This document shows positions 26,371 through 33,825 of a stretch of 64,000 bases of DNA, in pieces. Source of the DNA: Candidatus Schekmanbacteria bacterium (GTDB lineage Bacteria; CSSED10-310; JACPHN01); NCBI GenBank assembly GCA_016188575.1, contig JACPHN010000133.1, forward strand, positions 1-64,000, in the 5' to 3' direction. Position 1 is the first letter of the stretch. Every line of letters starts with the position of its first letter. The notes under the pieces were generated by a model that saw only the letters and a list, made by a program, of their open reading frames with translations, did not search any database and was not told where the DNA came from. Position numbers and translations under genes: made by a program.

Positions 26371-26390
26371 CTCCCCCGCTTGCGGGGGGA
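26371..26390. terminator. G/C-rich hairpin
   Basis: CTCCCCCGC-TT-GCGGGGG plus the following GAG forms a stem almost identical to the one at 15488-15511. It has no T-tract. It could terminate transcripts entering the acs leader or be a repeat core. Confidence 0.4.
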
Positions 26391-26554
26391 GGGGGTGAAC
26401 CGATACACCATTGCAAGCGAGGCCACCGCGATCTCGCCCGAACGGTGCGAAGCTGACCTTGGCTGTTCGGATCTCTTGCATCGCAAACCGCTCCGGTATA
26501 AGGCTCGTGGCTAACCGGCTGCACTATCCGGCACACCTGCCGAGGAGAGATACT

Positions 26555-28522
26555 GTGGGTAACGAAACCATTCAATCAACGCTGACTGAAAACCGACTGT
26601 TCCCGCCCCCTGCCGCGTTTTCCCGAGGTGCGTCGATCGACGACGGCCAGCGCCTGGAGCACCTTTGCTCCGAGGCTTCTCGGGATCCCGCGTCGTTCTG
26701 GGCGCGTCATGCTCAAGAAGAGATCACGTGGCACAAGCCGTTCAGCAGTGCCCTCGACCGTTCGCGCGCCCCGCACTTCGCATGGTTTGCGGACGGCGAG
26801 CTGAACATCTCGTTCAACTGCCTGGATCGCCATCTCGCGCGGCGCGGCGACAAGACCGCGATCATCTGGCACGGCGACCGCGGGGAGACCCGCCACCTGT
26901 CCTACCGGGAGATCCATGGCGAGGTCTGCCGTCTTGCCAACGCCATGCGCGCTCGCGGCATCCAGCCCGGCGATCGCGTCGTGATCTACCTGCCGATGGT
27001 TCCCGAGGCGGTCATCGCCATGCAGGCCTGCGCCCGGATCGGAGCCATCCACTCCGTGGTCTTCGGCGGCTTCTCCGCAGAGGCCCTGCGCGACCGCATC
27101 GAAGACGCGCAAGCCAGGCTGCTGATCACCGCCGACGGTGGCCACCGCGCTGGCAAGATCATCGAGCTCAAAAGGGCCGCCGATCGCGCGCTCGATCACG
27201 GTTGCGCCTCGATCGAGAGCGTGATCGTGCTGGCGCGAACTGGCCATGGCGTACCCATGAAGGAGGGACGCGACGAGTGGTGGCATGCCGTGGTAGCTGC
27301 GATGCCGGCCCACTGCGAGCCGACGTGGGTGGGCGCCGAGCACCCGCTCTTTCTACTGTATACCTCGGGTTCGACGGGCAAGCCGAAGGGCATCCAGCAC
27401 AGCACCGGAGGATACCTTCTCGGCGCCATCGTGACCTGCAAGTGGGTATTCGACCTGACGGAGTCCGACGTTTTTTGGTGCACGGCGGACGTGGGTTGGG
27501 TCACCGGGCACTCCTACGTGGCCTACGGCCCGCTGGCGCTCGGGGCGACGGAGGTCATGTACGAAGGCACCCCGACGTATCCGCACGGCGGCCGCTTCTG
27601 GGAGCTGTGCGAGCGGCACGGCGTGACCATCTTCTACACCGCTCCTACCGCGATTCGCGCGCTCATGAAGCTCGGCGACGACATTCCGACGCAGTTCGAT
27701 CTGAGCAAGATCCGGTTGCTCGGCACGGTCGGCGAGCCGATCAATCCAGAAGCGTGGATGTGGTACTACATCCATGTCGGCAAGGAGCGGTGCCCCATCG
27801 TCGATACCTGGTGGCAGACGGAAACGGGCTCGATCATGGTGTCTCCGGTTCCCGGAGTCACGGCATTGAAACCGGGTTCGTGCGCGCGCCCGCTGCCGGG
27901 GATCGTCGCGGGCATCGTGGATGAAGCGGGAAACGACATCGCCGCGCCCGATCAGGGCGGCTATCTCGTAATCAAGGAACCGTGGCCGTCCATGGTGCGC
28001 ACCATTTGGGGAGACGACCAGCGGTTCAAGGACACCTATTTCCGCAGGTTTGGCGACAGCCTGTATGTGACGGGGGATAGCGCCCGGCGCGACGCCGACG
28101 GCTACTACTGGATCATGGGGCGCGTGGACGACGTGCTCAACGTGGCGGGACACCGGCTGGGAACGATGGAGATCGAATCCGCACTCGTCGCGCATGCGCG
28201 GGTTGCCGAGGCTGCCGTCGTGGGGCGGCCCGACGAGCTCACGGGCGAAGCAGTTGTGGCGTTTGTGGTCCTCAAGGGACAGCGTCCCGCGGGCGACGAG
28301 CGGGTGGCGCTGGCCAAAGAGCTACGCGGGTGGGTCACCGAGCAGATTGGGGCCATCGCCAGACCGGCCGACATCAGATTTTCGGACAATCTGCCCAAGA
28401 CCCGCTCGGGGAAAATCATGCGCCGACTCATCCGCGCCATTGCGCGAGGGGAGGAGATCACGCAGGACACCTCGACCCTCGAAAACGAAGCCATCCTCGA
28501 CCAGCTTCGGGAGAAGCAATAG
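26555..28522 (+). CDS. acs: Acetyl-CoA synthetase (AMP-forming)
   Basis: GTG 26555 is the start: GAGGAGA lies six bases upstream and the N-terminus then matches the family (655 residues; Acs is about 650). It makes acetyl-CoA from acetate, ATP and CoA through acetyl-AMP. Visible motifs: the N-terminal ACAS domain ([20 protein letters not shown]), P-loop [44 protein letters not shown], hinge region [24 protein letters not shown], and C-terminal [11 protein letters not shown], whose Lys is the catalytic residue silenced by acetylation in other bacteria. Monocistronic as far as can be seen; convergent with the next gene. Confidence 0.97.
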   Translation: MGNETIQSTLTENRLFPPPAAFSRGASIDDGQRLEHLCSEASRDPASFWARHAQEEITWHKPFSSALDRSRAPHFAWFADGELNISFNCLDRHLARRGDKTAIIWHGDRGETRHLSYREIHGEVCRLANAMRARGIQPGDRVVIYLPMVPEAVIAMQACARIGAIHSVVFGGFSAEALRDRIEDAQARLLITADGGHRAGKIIELKRAADRALDHGCASIESVIVLARTGHGVPMKEGRDEWWHAVVAAMPAHCEPTWVGAEHPLFLLYTSGSTGKPKGIQHSTGGYLLGAIVTCKWVFDLTESDVFWCTADVGWVTGHSYVAYGPLALGATEVMYEGTPTYPHGGRFWELCERHGVTIFYTAPTAIRALMKLGDDIPTQFDLSKIRLLGTVGEPINPEAWMWYYIHVGKERCPIVDTWWQTETGSIMVSPVPGVTALKPGSCARPLPGIVAGIVDEAGNDIAAPDQGGYLVIKEPWPSMVRTIWGDDQRFKDTYFRRFGDSLYVTGDSARRDADGYYWIMGRVDDVLNVAGHRLGTMEIESALVAHARVAEAAVVGRPDELTGEAVVAFVVLKGQRPAGDERVALAKELRGWVTEQIGAIARPADIRFSDNLPKTRSGKIMRRLIRAIARGEEITQDTSTLENEAILDQLREKQ

Positions 28523-28567
28523 GCGCGACCGACTTGGCCGGGGAGCGCGAGCGAGGAGCGTGGCGTC

Positions 28568-29275
28568 TCAGCGCCGCGCCGCTTCTCGGCAAGGATCGCC
28601 GGCGGCGGGCGTAAGCGTCGCGCGCAGCTTGGAAAAGCGCGTCGCGCTTACAGTGGGTCCATGTCCCGGAAGAATTCGCAGCGGCTCGAGGTCGAGCAAT
28701 CTGCGGGCGCTGTCGCGTGCGCGCCGCAGATCGGCCGTGTACAAAGGCACGGGGCCGCGCGGTCGGCCAAACGTCGTGATCAGCGTGTCGCCGGACAGGA
28801 GCGACTGGGAGCGCGCATTCCAGAGCGCCAGGCTTCCCGGGGAATGACCGGGCGCGGACACTACCGTCCAGTCGGAATCCAGCAGCGGCACGTCGGGCTC
28901 CAGTGGCACCAGGTGCGAGAACACGGGGCGCCTGAACAGCGCGCGCTCAGCGGCGAGAAGCACCTTGCCTCCCGCACCGCCGTATCCCGGATGCGGCGCC
29001 TCGCCCGCGAGAATCGGGATCTCATCGCGGTGCGCCAGCACCGGCACGCCGTCCCGATTGAATAGCGCCGCCGTGCCGGCGTGGTCGAGGTGAAAATGCG
29101 TCAGCACGATGCCCGCAAGATCGCGTGGAAAAACTCCGCGCCGACGCAGTCGGGCCGCAATCCACAAGTACATCCCCGGAAGCGCCGAATCCACCAGCAC
29201 CGGCCCTCGCGGGGTCTGCAGAAGGTACAGGTTGATGAGGTGGTGAAGTGTGATCAGCTCCGGATCTTGGTTCAC
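28568..29275 (-). CDS. MBL-fold metallohydrolase (glyoxalase II-like)
   Basis: The open frame extends far upstream through repeat DNA, but GTG 29275 with GGAG about seven bases before it gives a normal 235-residue protein beginning VNQDPELITLHHLINLYLL. The metal-binding HxHxDH motif is present as THFHLDHAG, with a later His in SAPGHSPGSLALW, Asp in LLSGDTLIT, and His in LPGHGPTV, so a dinuclear zinc site is intact. This is the general hydrolase branch (glyoxalase II, lactonase, thioesterase-like); the substrate cannot be assigned. Convergent with acs. Confidence 0.85.
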   Translation of the reverse strand: MNQDPELITLHHLINLYLLQTPRGPVLVDSALPGMYLWIAARLRRRGVFPRDLAGIVLTHFHLDHAGTAALFNRDGVPVLAHRDEIPILAGEAPHPGYGGAGGKVLLAAERALFRRPVFSHLVPLEPDVPLLDSDWTVVSAPGHSPGSLALWNARSQSLLSGDTLITTFGRPRGPVPLYTADLRRARDSARRLLDLEPLRILPGHGPTVSATRFSKLRATLTPAAGDPCREAARR

Positions 29276-29296
29276 GATGTCTACTCCATTTCCGGT

Positions 29297-29352
29297 CCCC
29301 ACCTCACCTCCCCCCGCGCGCGGGCGGAGGGGAGGTGGGTGGTGGATTGAGG
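29297..29352. repeat. MITE-like element family 1, right-half copy (copy C)
   Basis: A CACCTCACCTCCCCCC...GGAGGGGAGGTGGG hairpin followed by GGTGGATTGAGG, a variant of the family's right terminus. It lies between divergent genes. Confidence 0.55.
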
Positions 29353-29388
29353 CACGCGCGCGCTCGTGATCGTAGCATGATTGTGAGG

Positions 29389-30120
29389 ATGTCCAAAAGG
29401 CGCTCGGCGCCCACCCGGACGTGGCGCTCGGCGCGACGTCGACTTGCGGCGCACCCGCGCCGGCGGTACACAGAATTGCGTCACTTTCCTCCGAGGTCCT
29501 GTGCGCTGTTAGAGCCCCCGGCTGACCCTGTTCTCGGCAAGCGGATCGCGCGCCGAGATGCCCTGGACGCACGCGCGTCCTTGCCGCTCGCCTATCGGCT
29601 GCAGGCGGACCGCCTCGTGTGTGCCCGGCTCCTGCAGCTTCCGGCGGTGCTCGGCGCACATAGCGTGGCGCTATATTTGTCGCGAGCCCCCGAAGTGGAT
29701 ACCTGGGAGCTCGCGAGTCAGCTCAGGTGCCGCGGCCAGCGGGTGCTGGCACCGCGGGCAATTCCGTGCTCGCGCGACCTGATTTTCCACGCGCTTGACT
29801 CCGGTGCCGCGCTGCGCACCGGGCCGTTTGGCATTGCCGAGCCGGATCCGGCGAGCTGCGGCGAGCCGGTTTCGCGCGACGCCATTGACGTTGTCATCGC
29901 CCCCGTCGTTGCCTTCGACGCTTCCTGCCGCCGCATCGGTATGGGGAAGGGATACTACGACCGCTTCTTGGCCGGTTGCCCTTTGGCGCTCAGCATCGGC
30001 CTCGCGTACGAGATTCAGCGAGTAGACGCGATTCCCGTCGAGCCCCACGATCGGCCGCTCGCGCTCGTTGCTACCGAAATCCGCTGGTATGGGGACGGCG
30101 CCGAGGAGATGGATGCCTGA
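29389..30120 (+). CDS. 5-formyltetrahydrofolate cyclo-ligase (MTHFS family)
   Basis: Converts 5-formyl-THF to 5,10-methenyl-THF with ATP. The conserved core starts near LGKRIARRDALDARASL and includes VALYLSRAPEVDTWELA, VLAPRAIPCSRDLIFHAL, GPFGIAEPDP, IDVVIAPVVAFDASCRRIGMGKGYYDRFL (the GxGKGYYDR nucleotide/Mg motif) and LALVATEIRW. ATG 29389 is the last ATG before the core; it gives 243 residues, about 45 more than usual, so the true start may be an internal weak codon. The 3' end overlaps mutM by eight bases, so the two are co-translated. Confidence 0.88.
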   Translation: MSKRRSAPTRTWRSARRRLAAHPRRRYTELRHFPPRSCALLEPPADPVLGKRIARRDALDARASLPLAYRLQADRLVCARLLQLPAVLGAHSVALYLSRAPEVDTWELASQLRCRGQRVLAPRAIPCSRDLIFHALDSGAALRTGPFGIAEPDPASCGEPVSRDAIDVVIAPVVAFDASCRRIGMGKGYYDRFLAGCPLALSIGLAYEIQRVDAIPVEPHDRPLALVATEIRWYGDGAEEMDA

Positions 30121-30937
30121 GCTCCCGGAAGTAGAGACGGTGCGCCGAGCGCTCGCGCCAAAGCTCGTCGGTCGGCGAATCCAGTCCATCGCGGTCACCG
30201 AAACCCGCCTGCGCGTCCCCATCGACGAGAAGGCACTGGGAAGACACACCGCCGGCCGTGTGGTCGAGCATCTGGGGCGGCGAGGGAAGTTCCTCATCGC
30301 CTACTTGTCGGATCAGGGTCGATTGATCATTCACCTGGGCATGAGTGGCAGTCTCACCCTGGCGTCGCCCGAGTCACCTCGCCCCGCGCACACCCACGCC
30401 ACGTTTTCCCTCGACTCCGGCAAGGAGCTGAGATTTCGCGATCCGAGGCGGTTCGGCCTGATCGCCGCGATGAGCGCATCGGAGGCCGACGTGTGGGCTC
30501 CTCTCGCCAGGCTCGGTGTCGAGCCGCTCACTGAGGCGCTGACACCGGCGTATCTCGCCACCGCGGCCAGCCGCACCACCCGCGCCATCAAGCCACTGCT
30601 GATGGACAACGGCGTGGTTACCGGCATCGGCAATATCTACGCCAGCGAAGCGCTGCACGTCGCCGGAGTCCATCCGTTCCGCCGCGCCTCGCGAATCTCG
30701 ACAGCTCGCCTCTGCCGTATCGTCGACGCCGTCACGGACGTCCTGACCCGCGCAATCAGCGCGGGGGGAACCACGATCAGCGATTTCGCATCGGTGGATG
30801 GTTCCCCCGGCTGGTTTCAGCTCTCACTGGCCGTATACGCGCGCGCCGGCGAGCCCTGCCACCGCTGTGGCAAGACGATCCGGAGCAAGGTTCAGTGCGG
30901 GCGGTCCACGTACTATTGCCCCGGCTGTCAAACCTGA
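30113..30937 (+). CDS. mutM: Formamidopyrimidine-DNA glycosylase
   Basis: 274 residues from ATG 30113, overlapping the preceding stop (ATGCCTGA). Bifunctional base-excision repair enzyme that removes 8-oxoguanine and nicks the abasic site. The N-terminus MPELPEVETVRR supplies the catalytic Pro after Met removal and the adjacent Glu. GRRGKFLIAYL holds the beta-lyase Lys, the helix-two-turn-helix region includes MDNGVVTGIGNIYASEAL, and the C-terminal zinc finger is C-x2-C...C-x2-C (CHRCGKTIRSK, YYCPGC). All key residues are present. Confidence 0.96.
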   Translation: MPELPEVETVRRALAPKLVGRRIQSIAVTETRLRVPIDEKALGRHTAGRVVEHLGRRGKFLIAYLSDQGRLIIHLGMSGSLTLASPESPRPAHTHATFSLDSGKELRFRDPRRFGLIAAMSASEADVWAPLARLGVEPLTEALTPAYLATAASRTTRAIKPLLMDNGVVTGIGNIYASEALHVAGVHPFRRASRISTARLCRIVDAVTDVLTRAISAGGTTISDFASVDGSPGWFQLSLAVYARAGEPCHRCGKTIRSKVQCGRSTYYCPGCQT

Positions 30938-30952
30938 CGGCGCGGCGACCCG

Positions 30953-32044
30953 TCAACCCCGAGCGCGTTCGAAGTCAGCCATGAAGGCGATCAACGCCTC
31001 GACGGCCTCGAGCGACACCGCGTTGTAGATGGAGGCTCGGAGCCCGCCGACGGAGCGATGTCCCTTCAATCCGGCGAGGCCGGCCTTGCCCGACTTCGCC
31101 ACAAACTCGGCCTCCAAGGCTTCGTCATTTCCTTTGAGCCTGAAGACCACGTTCATCCTGGAACGGCTGTCGCGCTCGACCGGGCAGTAGTAGAGCTCGG
31201 ATTCGTCAATGGCGCCGTAGAGACGGGCAGCCTTCTCGTCATTACGCCGCTCAATGGCCTCGAGCCCTCCCTGCTGAGTGATCCAGTCCATGACCAGGCT
31301 GGCGATGTAGATGGCGAAGGTGGGCGGCGTGTTGTAGAGCGACCGCTCAGCGGCGTGGACACGATACTGCAGCATGGTCGGCAGGGAGGTGCGGGCATGC
31401 TCCAACAAGTCCTTGCGCACGATCACGAGAGTGACCCCGGCGGGGCCGATGTTCTTTTGCGCACCGGCGAAAATGAGCCCGAACCTCGAAACGTCAATAC
31501 GGCGGGACAGGATGTCCGAAGACATGTCGGCGACGAGGGGCACCTCACCGGTCTCCGGGAAAGCCCGCCATTGAGAGCCGTAGATGGTGTTGTTAGAGGC
31601 CATGTAAACGTAACTGGCCTGTGGATTGAGTGTGATCTCCTCTTTTCGGGGAATGTGCATGAACTTGTCTTTTTCCCCGCTGCCTGCAAGGCGATACGTG
31701 GCGACCTTGTCCATTTCGGCAATGGCCTTTTTCGTCCACACGCCCGTGTGCAGAACGTCAATGGGGCGGCCCTCGATGTACAGGTTCATCGGCACCTGAG
31801 CGAACTGGAGGCTGGCGCCGCCCTGCAGAAACAGCACGGAGTAGTCGTCAGATACGCCGAGGTGCCAGCGCACGCCGGCTTCCGCAGCCTCGATCACCTT
31901 GGTAAAGGTTCCCGAGCGGTGACTCATCTCCATGATGCCCATGCCCGTCGCGGCGAAATCGAGCAGCTCGTCGCGCGCCCGTTCGAGCACGGGCAGGGGA
32001 AGCGCGGAAGGACCGGCACTGAAGTTGAATACGCGGTTGGCCAT
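30953..32044 (-). CDS. serC: Phosphoserine aminotransferase
   Basis: 363 residues from ATG 32044 (MANRVFNFSAGPSALPLPVL), with AAGGAT about ten bases upstream; an ATG three codons earlier is too close to that site. Transfers an amino group from glutamate to 3-phosphohydroxypyruvate for serine synthesis, and serves pyridoxine synthesis. PLP Lys197 lies in IFAGAQKNIGPAGVT; MEMSHRSGTF, FLQGGASLQFAQVPMNL and NNTIYGSQW are typical of the class V fold. No serA or serB is next to it. Convergent with mutM. Confidence 0.96.
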   Translation of the reverse strand: MANRVFNFSAGPSALPLPVLERARDELLDFAATGMGIMEMSHRSGTFTKVIEAAEAGVRWHLGVSDDYSVLFLQGGASLQFAQVPMNLYIEGRPIDVLHTGVWTKKAIAEMDKVATYRLAGSGEKDKFMHIPRKEEITLNPQASYVYMASNNTIYGSQWRAFPETGEVPLVADMSSDILSRRIDVSRFGLIFAGAQKNIGPAGVTLVIVRKDLLEHARTSLPTMLQYRVHAAERSLYNTPPTFAIYIASLVMDWITQQGGLEAIERRNDEKAARLYGAIDESELYYCPVERDSRSRMNVVFRLKGNDEALEAEFVAKSGKAGLAGLKGHRSVGGLRASIYNAVSLEAVEALIAFMADFERARG

Positions 32045-32203
32045 GACGATCATCCTTGGTTGTCTGCGGAACCCGGCACAGGAAACGGAGCAAGGCTTGA
32101 GCGAAGGCCGGGGCCGTCTCGATCATAGACGACGCACTGTGTCATATCAAGAGGTCGGCGCGGGCAGGGGGTTGACGCGGCGGCGCGCCGCGACTAGGAA
32201 CGT

Positions 32204-32704
32204 ATGCGACATCTCGACCAGGAGCTGCTGGCGCGAGGTTCTCGGTGCTTCATGAGAAGTAGGCTGCGAAAAAAGATCCGCGCGTGGCGCACCATGGGCT
32301 GGAGCGGCCGCCTCCTGCTGGTGGAGGCGGCCACGCTCTTGTTGCTCATGAAAATCCTTCTCGCCGTGGTCCCGTTTCGGTGTCTCGCACGGCGGCTCGG
32401 CAGCGCATCGGTCAGCCCGCACCGGACCGTTCCCACCGCCGATGTCGCGACGGCGCAGTGCGTCAGCGTCGCCGTCCGCCGCGCCGTGGCGAACCTGCCA
32501 TTTCGTCTCGTTTGCCTGCCGCAGGCAATGGCGGCGACGTTCATGCTCGCAAGGCGGAACGTGCCCTCGACTCTCTACCTTGGGGTGGACAAGGACCCCG
32601 CAGGACGCCTGATCGCTCATGCCTGGGTCGTGGTTGGTGAACACGTGGTCACCGGTGCCGGGAAAGAGGAGTTCACCCCGATAACCGCGCTGTCACAGGC
32701 ATGA
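32204..32704 (+). CDS. Lasso-peptide B2-like transglutaminase-fold protein (orphan)
   Basis: 166 residues; ATG 32204 has AGGA four bases upstream, and ATG 32252 is an alternative. It matches the B2 protein family (Transglut_core3): RLVCLPQAMAATFMLARRNVPSTLYLGVDKD places the catalytic Cys in the C-L-x-Q/S-A-M setting, and GRLIAHAWVVVGEHVVTGA supplies the His. The central helix is preceded by a hydrophobic stretch (RLLLVEAATLLLLMKILLAVVPF). In lasso-peptide clusters B2 is the cysteine protease that cuts the leader with help from a B1 (RRE) protein before the asparagine-synthetase-like C protein closes the ring. None of those partners, and no precursor, is nearby, so another substrate or role is likely. 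Confidence 0.78.
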   Translation: MRHLDQELLARGSRCFMRSRLRKKIRAWRTMGWSGRLLLVEAATLLLLMKILLAVVPFRCLARRLGSASVSPHRTVPTADVATAQCVSVAVRRAVANLPFRLVCLPQAMAATFMLARRNVPSTLYLGVDKDPAGRLIAHAWVVVGEHVVTGAGKEEFTPITALSQA

Positions 32705-32723
32705 CCGAGCGCCATTCTGGCGA

Positions 32724-32858
32724 CCGGAGTCCACCGCCTGTTCGCCGTCGGCGTGACCGTGCCCCTGCCCCTCCTGCGAAAACGCGGCGGAGGTGAGGTG
32801 GGGGTCTTCGTGATGCGCTTTCCGCGCGGCTCGCAGTCGGACAGGCCAAGGATTCAGG
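32724..32858. repeat. MITE-like element family 1, near-complete copy (copy D)
   Basis: Left terminus CCGGAGTCCACCGCCTGT, then CCGTCGGCGTGACCGTGCCC, a central CCCCTCCTGC...GGAGGTGAGG hairpin, then GGGTCTTCGTGATGCGCTTT and right terminus ACAGGCCAAGGATTCAGG. It ends 14 bases before the -35 box of the peroxiredoxin promoter. Confidence 0.75.
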
Positions 32859-32871
32859 GCGATGAGGCTGC

Positions 32872-32900
32872 TTGACCTTGGACGGCAACCCCACTACAAT
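32872..32900 (+). promoter_or_regulatory. Sigma70-type promoter of the peroxiredoxin gene
   Basis: TTGACC (32872-32877), a 17-base spacer and TACAAT (32895-32900) are close to consensus. This leaves a leader of about 70 bases to the ATG at 32976. Confidence 0.65.
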
Positions 32901-32975
32901 GGTCGCGATCCGAGACCCGGGCGCATTGATATTGATCTGCGGCGCCGAACAACGATCATTCCACGGAGGATCGGA

Positions 32976-33566
32976 ATGGCCCTTCAAGTTCAGCAAACCG
33001 CCCCCGACTTCACGGCGAAGGCCGTGCTGGGAAGCGAATTCAAGGACGTCAAGCTGTCGGACTACCGCGGCAAGTACGTCGTGCTGTTTTTCTATCCGCT
33101 CGATTTCACCTTCGTGTGCCCAACCGAAATCATCGCCTTCGACACCAAGCTAGCCGAATTTCGGGAGCGGGGGGCCGAGGTGTTGGGCGTGTCCATCGAC
33201 AGCCACTTCTCCCACCTGGCGTGGAAGAATACACCCCGCAACCGCGGCGGCATCGGCGACATCCGCTATCCGCTTATCGCCGACGTGACCAAGTCGATTG
33301 CGAGGAGCTACGGCGTCCTGCTCGAGGAGGCCGGGATTGCGCTGCGCGGCTTGTTCCTCATCGATCGCGAGGGGGTGCTGCGCCACATGGTGGTCAACGA
33401 CCTGCCGCTCGGTCGAAGCGTGGAAGAAGCGATTCGGGTCCTGGATGCGCTCAAGTTCGTCGAAGCGCACGGCGAGGTTTGCCCGGCAAACTGGCACCCG
33501 GGCGATGCGACGATCAAGCCAAGCCCGAGGGGGTCGCTCGAGTACTTTGAAGCGGCGAGCCACTAA
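32976..33566 (+). CDS. Typical 2-Cys peroxiredoxin (AhpC/Prx1 type)
   Basis: 196 residues from ATG 32976, with GGAGGAT upstream. Reduces H2O2 and organic peroxides in the cytoplasm. Peroxidatic Cys48 is in [13 protein letters not shown] and resolving Cys169 in [12 protein letters not shown] (residues 91-94) and the C-terminal YF (residues 190-191) match the pair of motifs that make eukaryotic-type Prx prone to over-oxidation, which is less common in bacteria. A strong promoter lies upstream. No dedicated AhpF or thioredoxin reductase is adjacent. Confidence 0.95.
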   Translation: MALQVQQTAPDFTAKAVLGSEFKDVKLSDYRGKYVVLFFYPLDFTFVCPTEIIAFDTKLAEFRERGAEVLGVSIDSHFSHLAWKNTPRNRGGIGDIRYPLIADVTKSIARSYGVLLEEAGIALRGLFLIDREGVLRHMVVNDLPLGRSVEEAIRVLDALKFVEAHGEVCPANWHPGDATIKPSPRGSLEYFEAASH

Positions 33567-33825
33567 GCTTCCCAGAGCGATTCGTGAGGCGTGGCGGGGC
33601 GATCTGATGTCTGGAGTCAGCGCCCCGCATGTGCGTAAGACCAGGTGCTTGCAGATGACGTGGATTCACCGTCCGAGCGAAGAAGGGCGCGACAGTACAG
33701 ACGAGGCCAGCTCGGTTCTCGCGCGGGCAATGGGTGCCGGCACCTCCGTTCGGCGAGCCCATCGGTGCCTCGTCCGGGAGGCGAGGTCCGCAGAATAGTT
33801 TGCTGCGAATTGGAGGATGCAAGGG

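Larger units (their letters stand above)
26145..26554. other. Divergent intergenic region tolC-like/acs
   Basis: 410 bases without a gene. It holds a short MITE-like copy (26252-26300), a dyad AACCGTT-GCAT-AACGGTT (26348-26365), a G/C hairpin (26371-26390) and the acs leader with its ribosome-binding site. Confidence 0.6.

Noticed and set aside
31058-32128. 356-residue plus-strand ORF opposite serC
   Set aside because: SerC motifs and PLP lysine are on the minus strand; this is its complement.
33567-33825. Possible small gene between peroxiredoxin and EF-G2
   Set aside because: Frames of 60-166 codons are all Arg/Ser-biased and lack ribosome-binding sites; a single TGGATTCACCG match to the MITE terminus is too short to call a copy.
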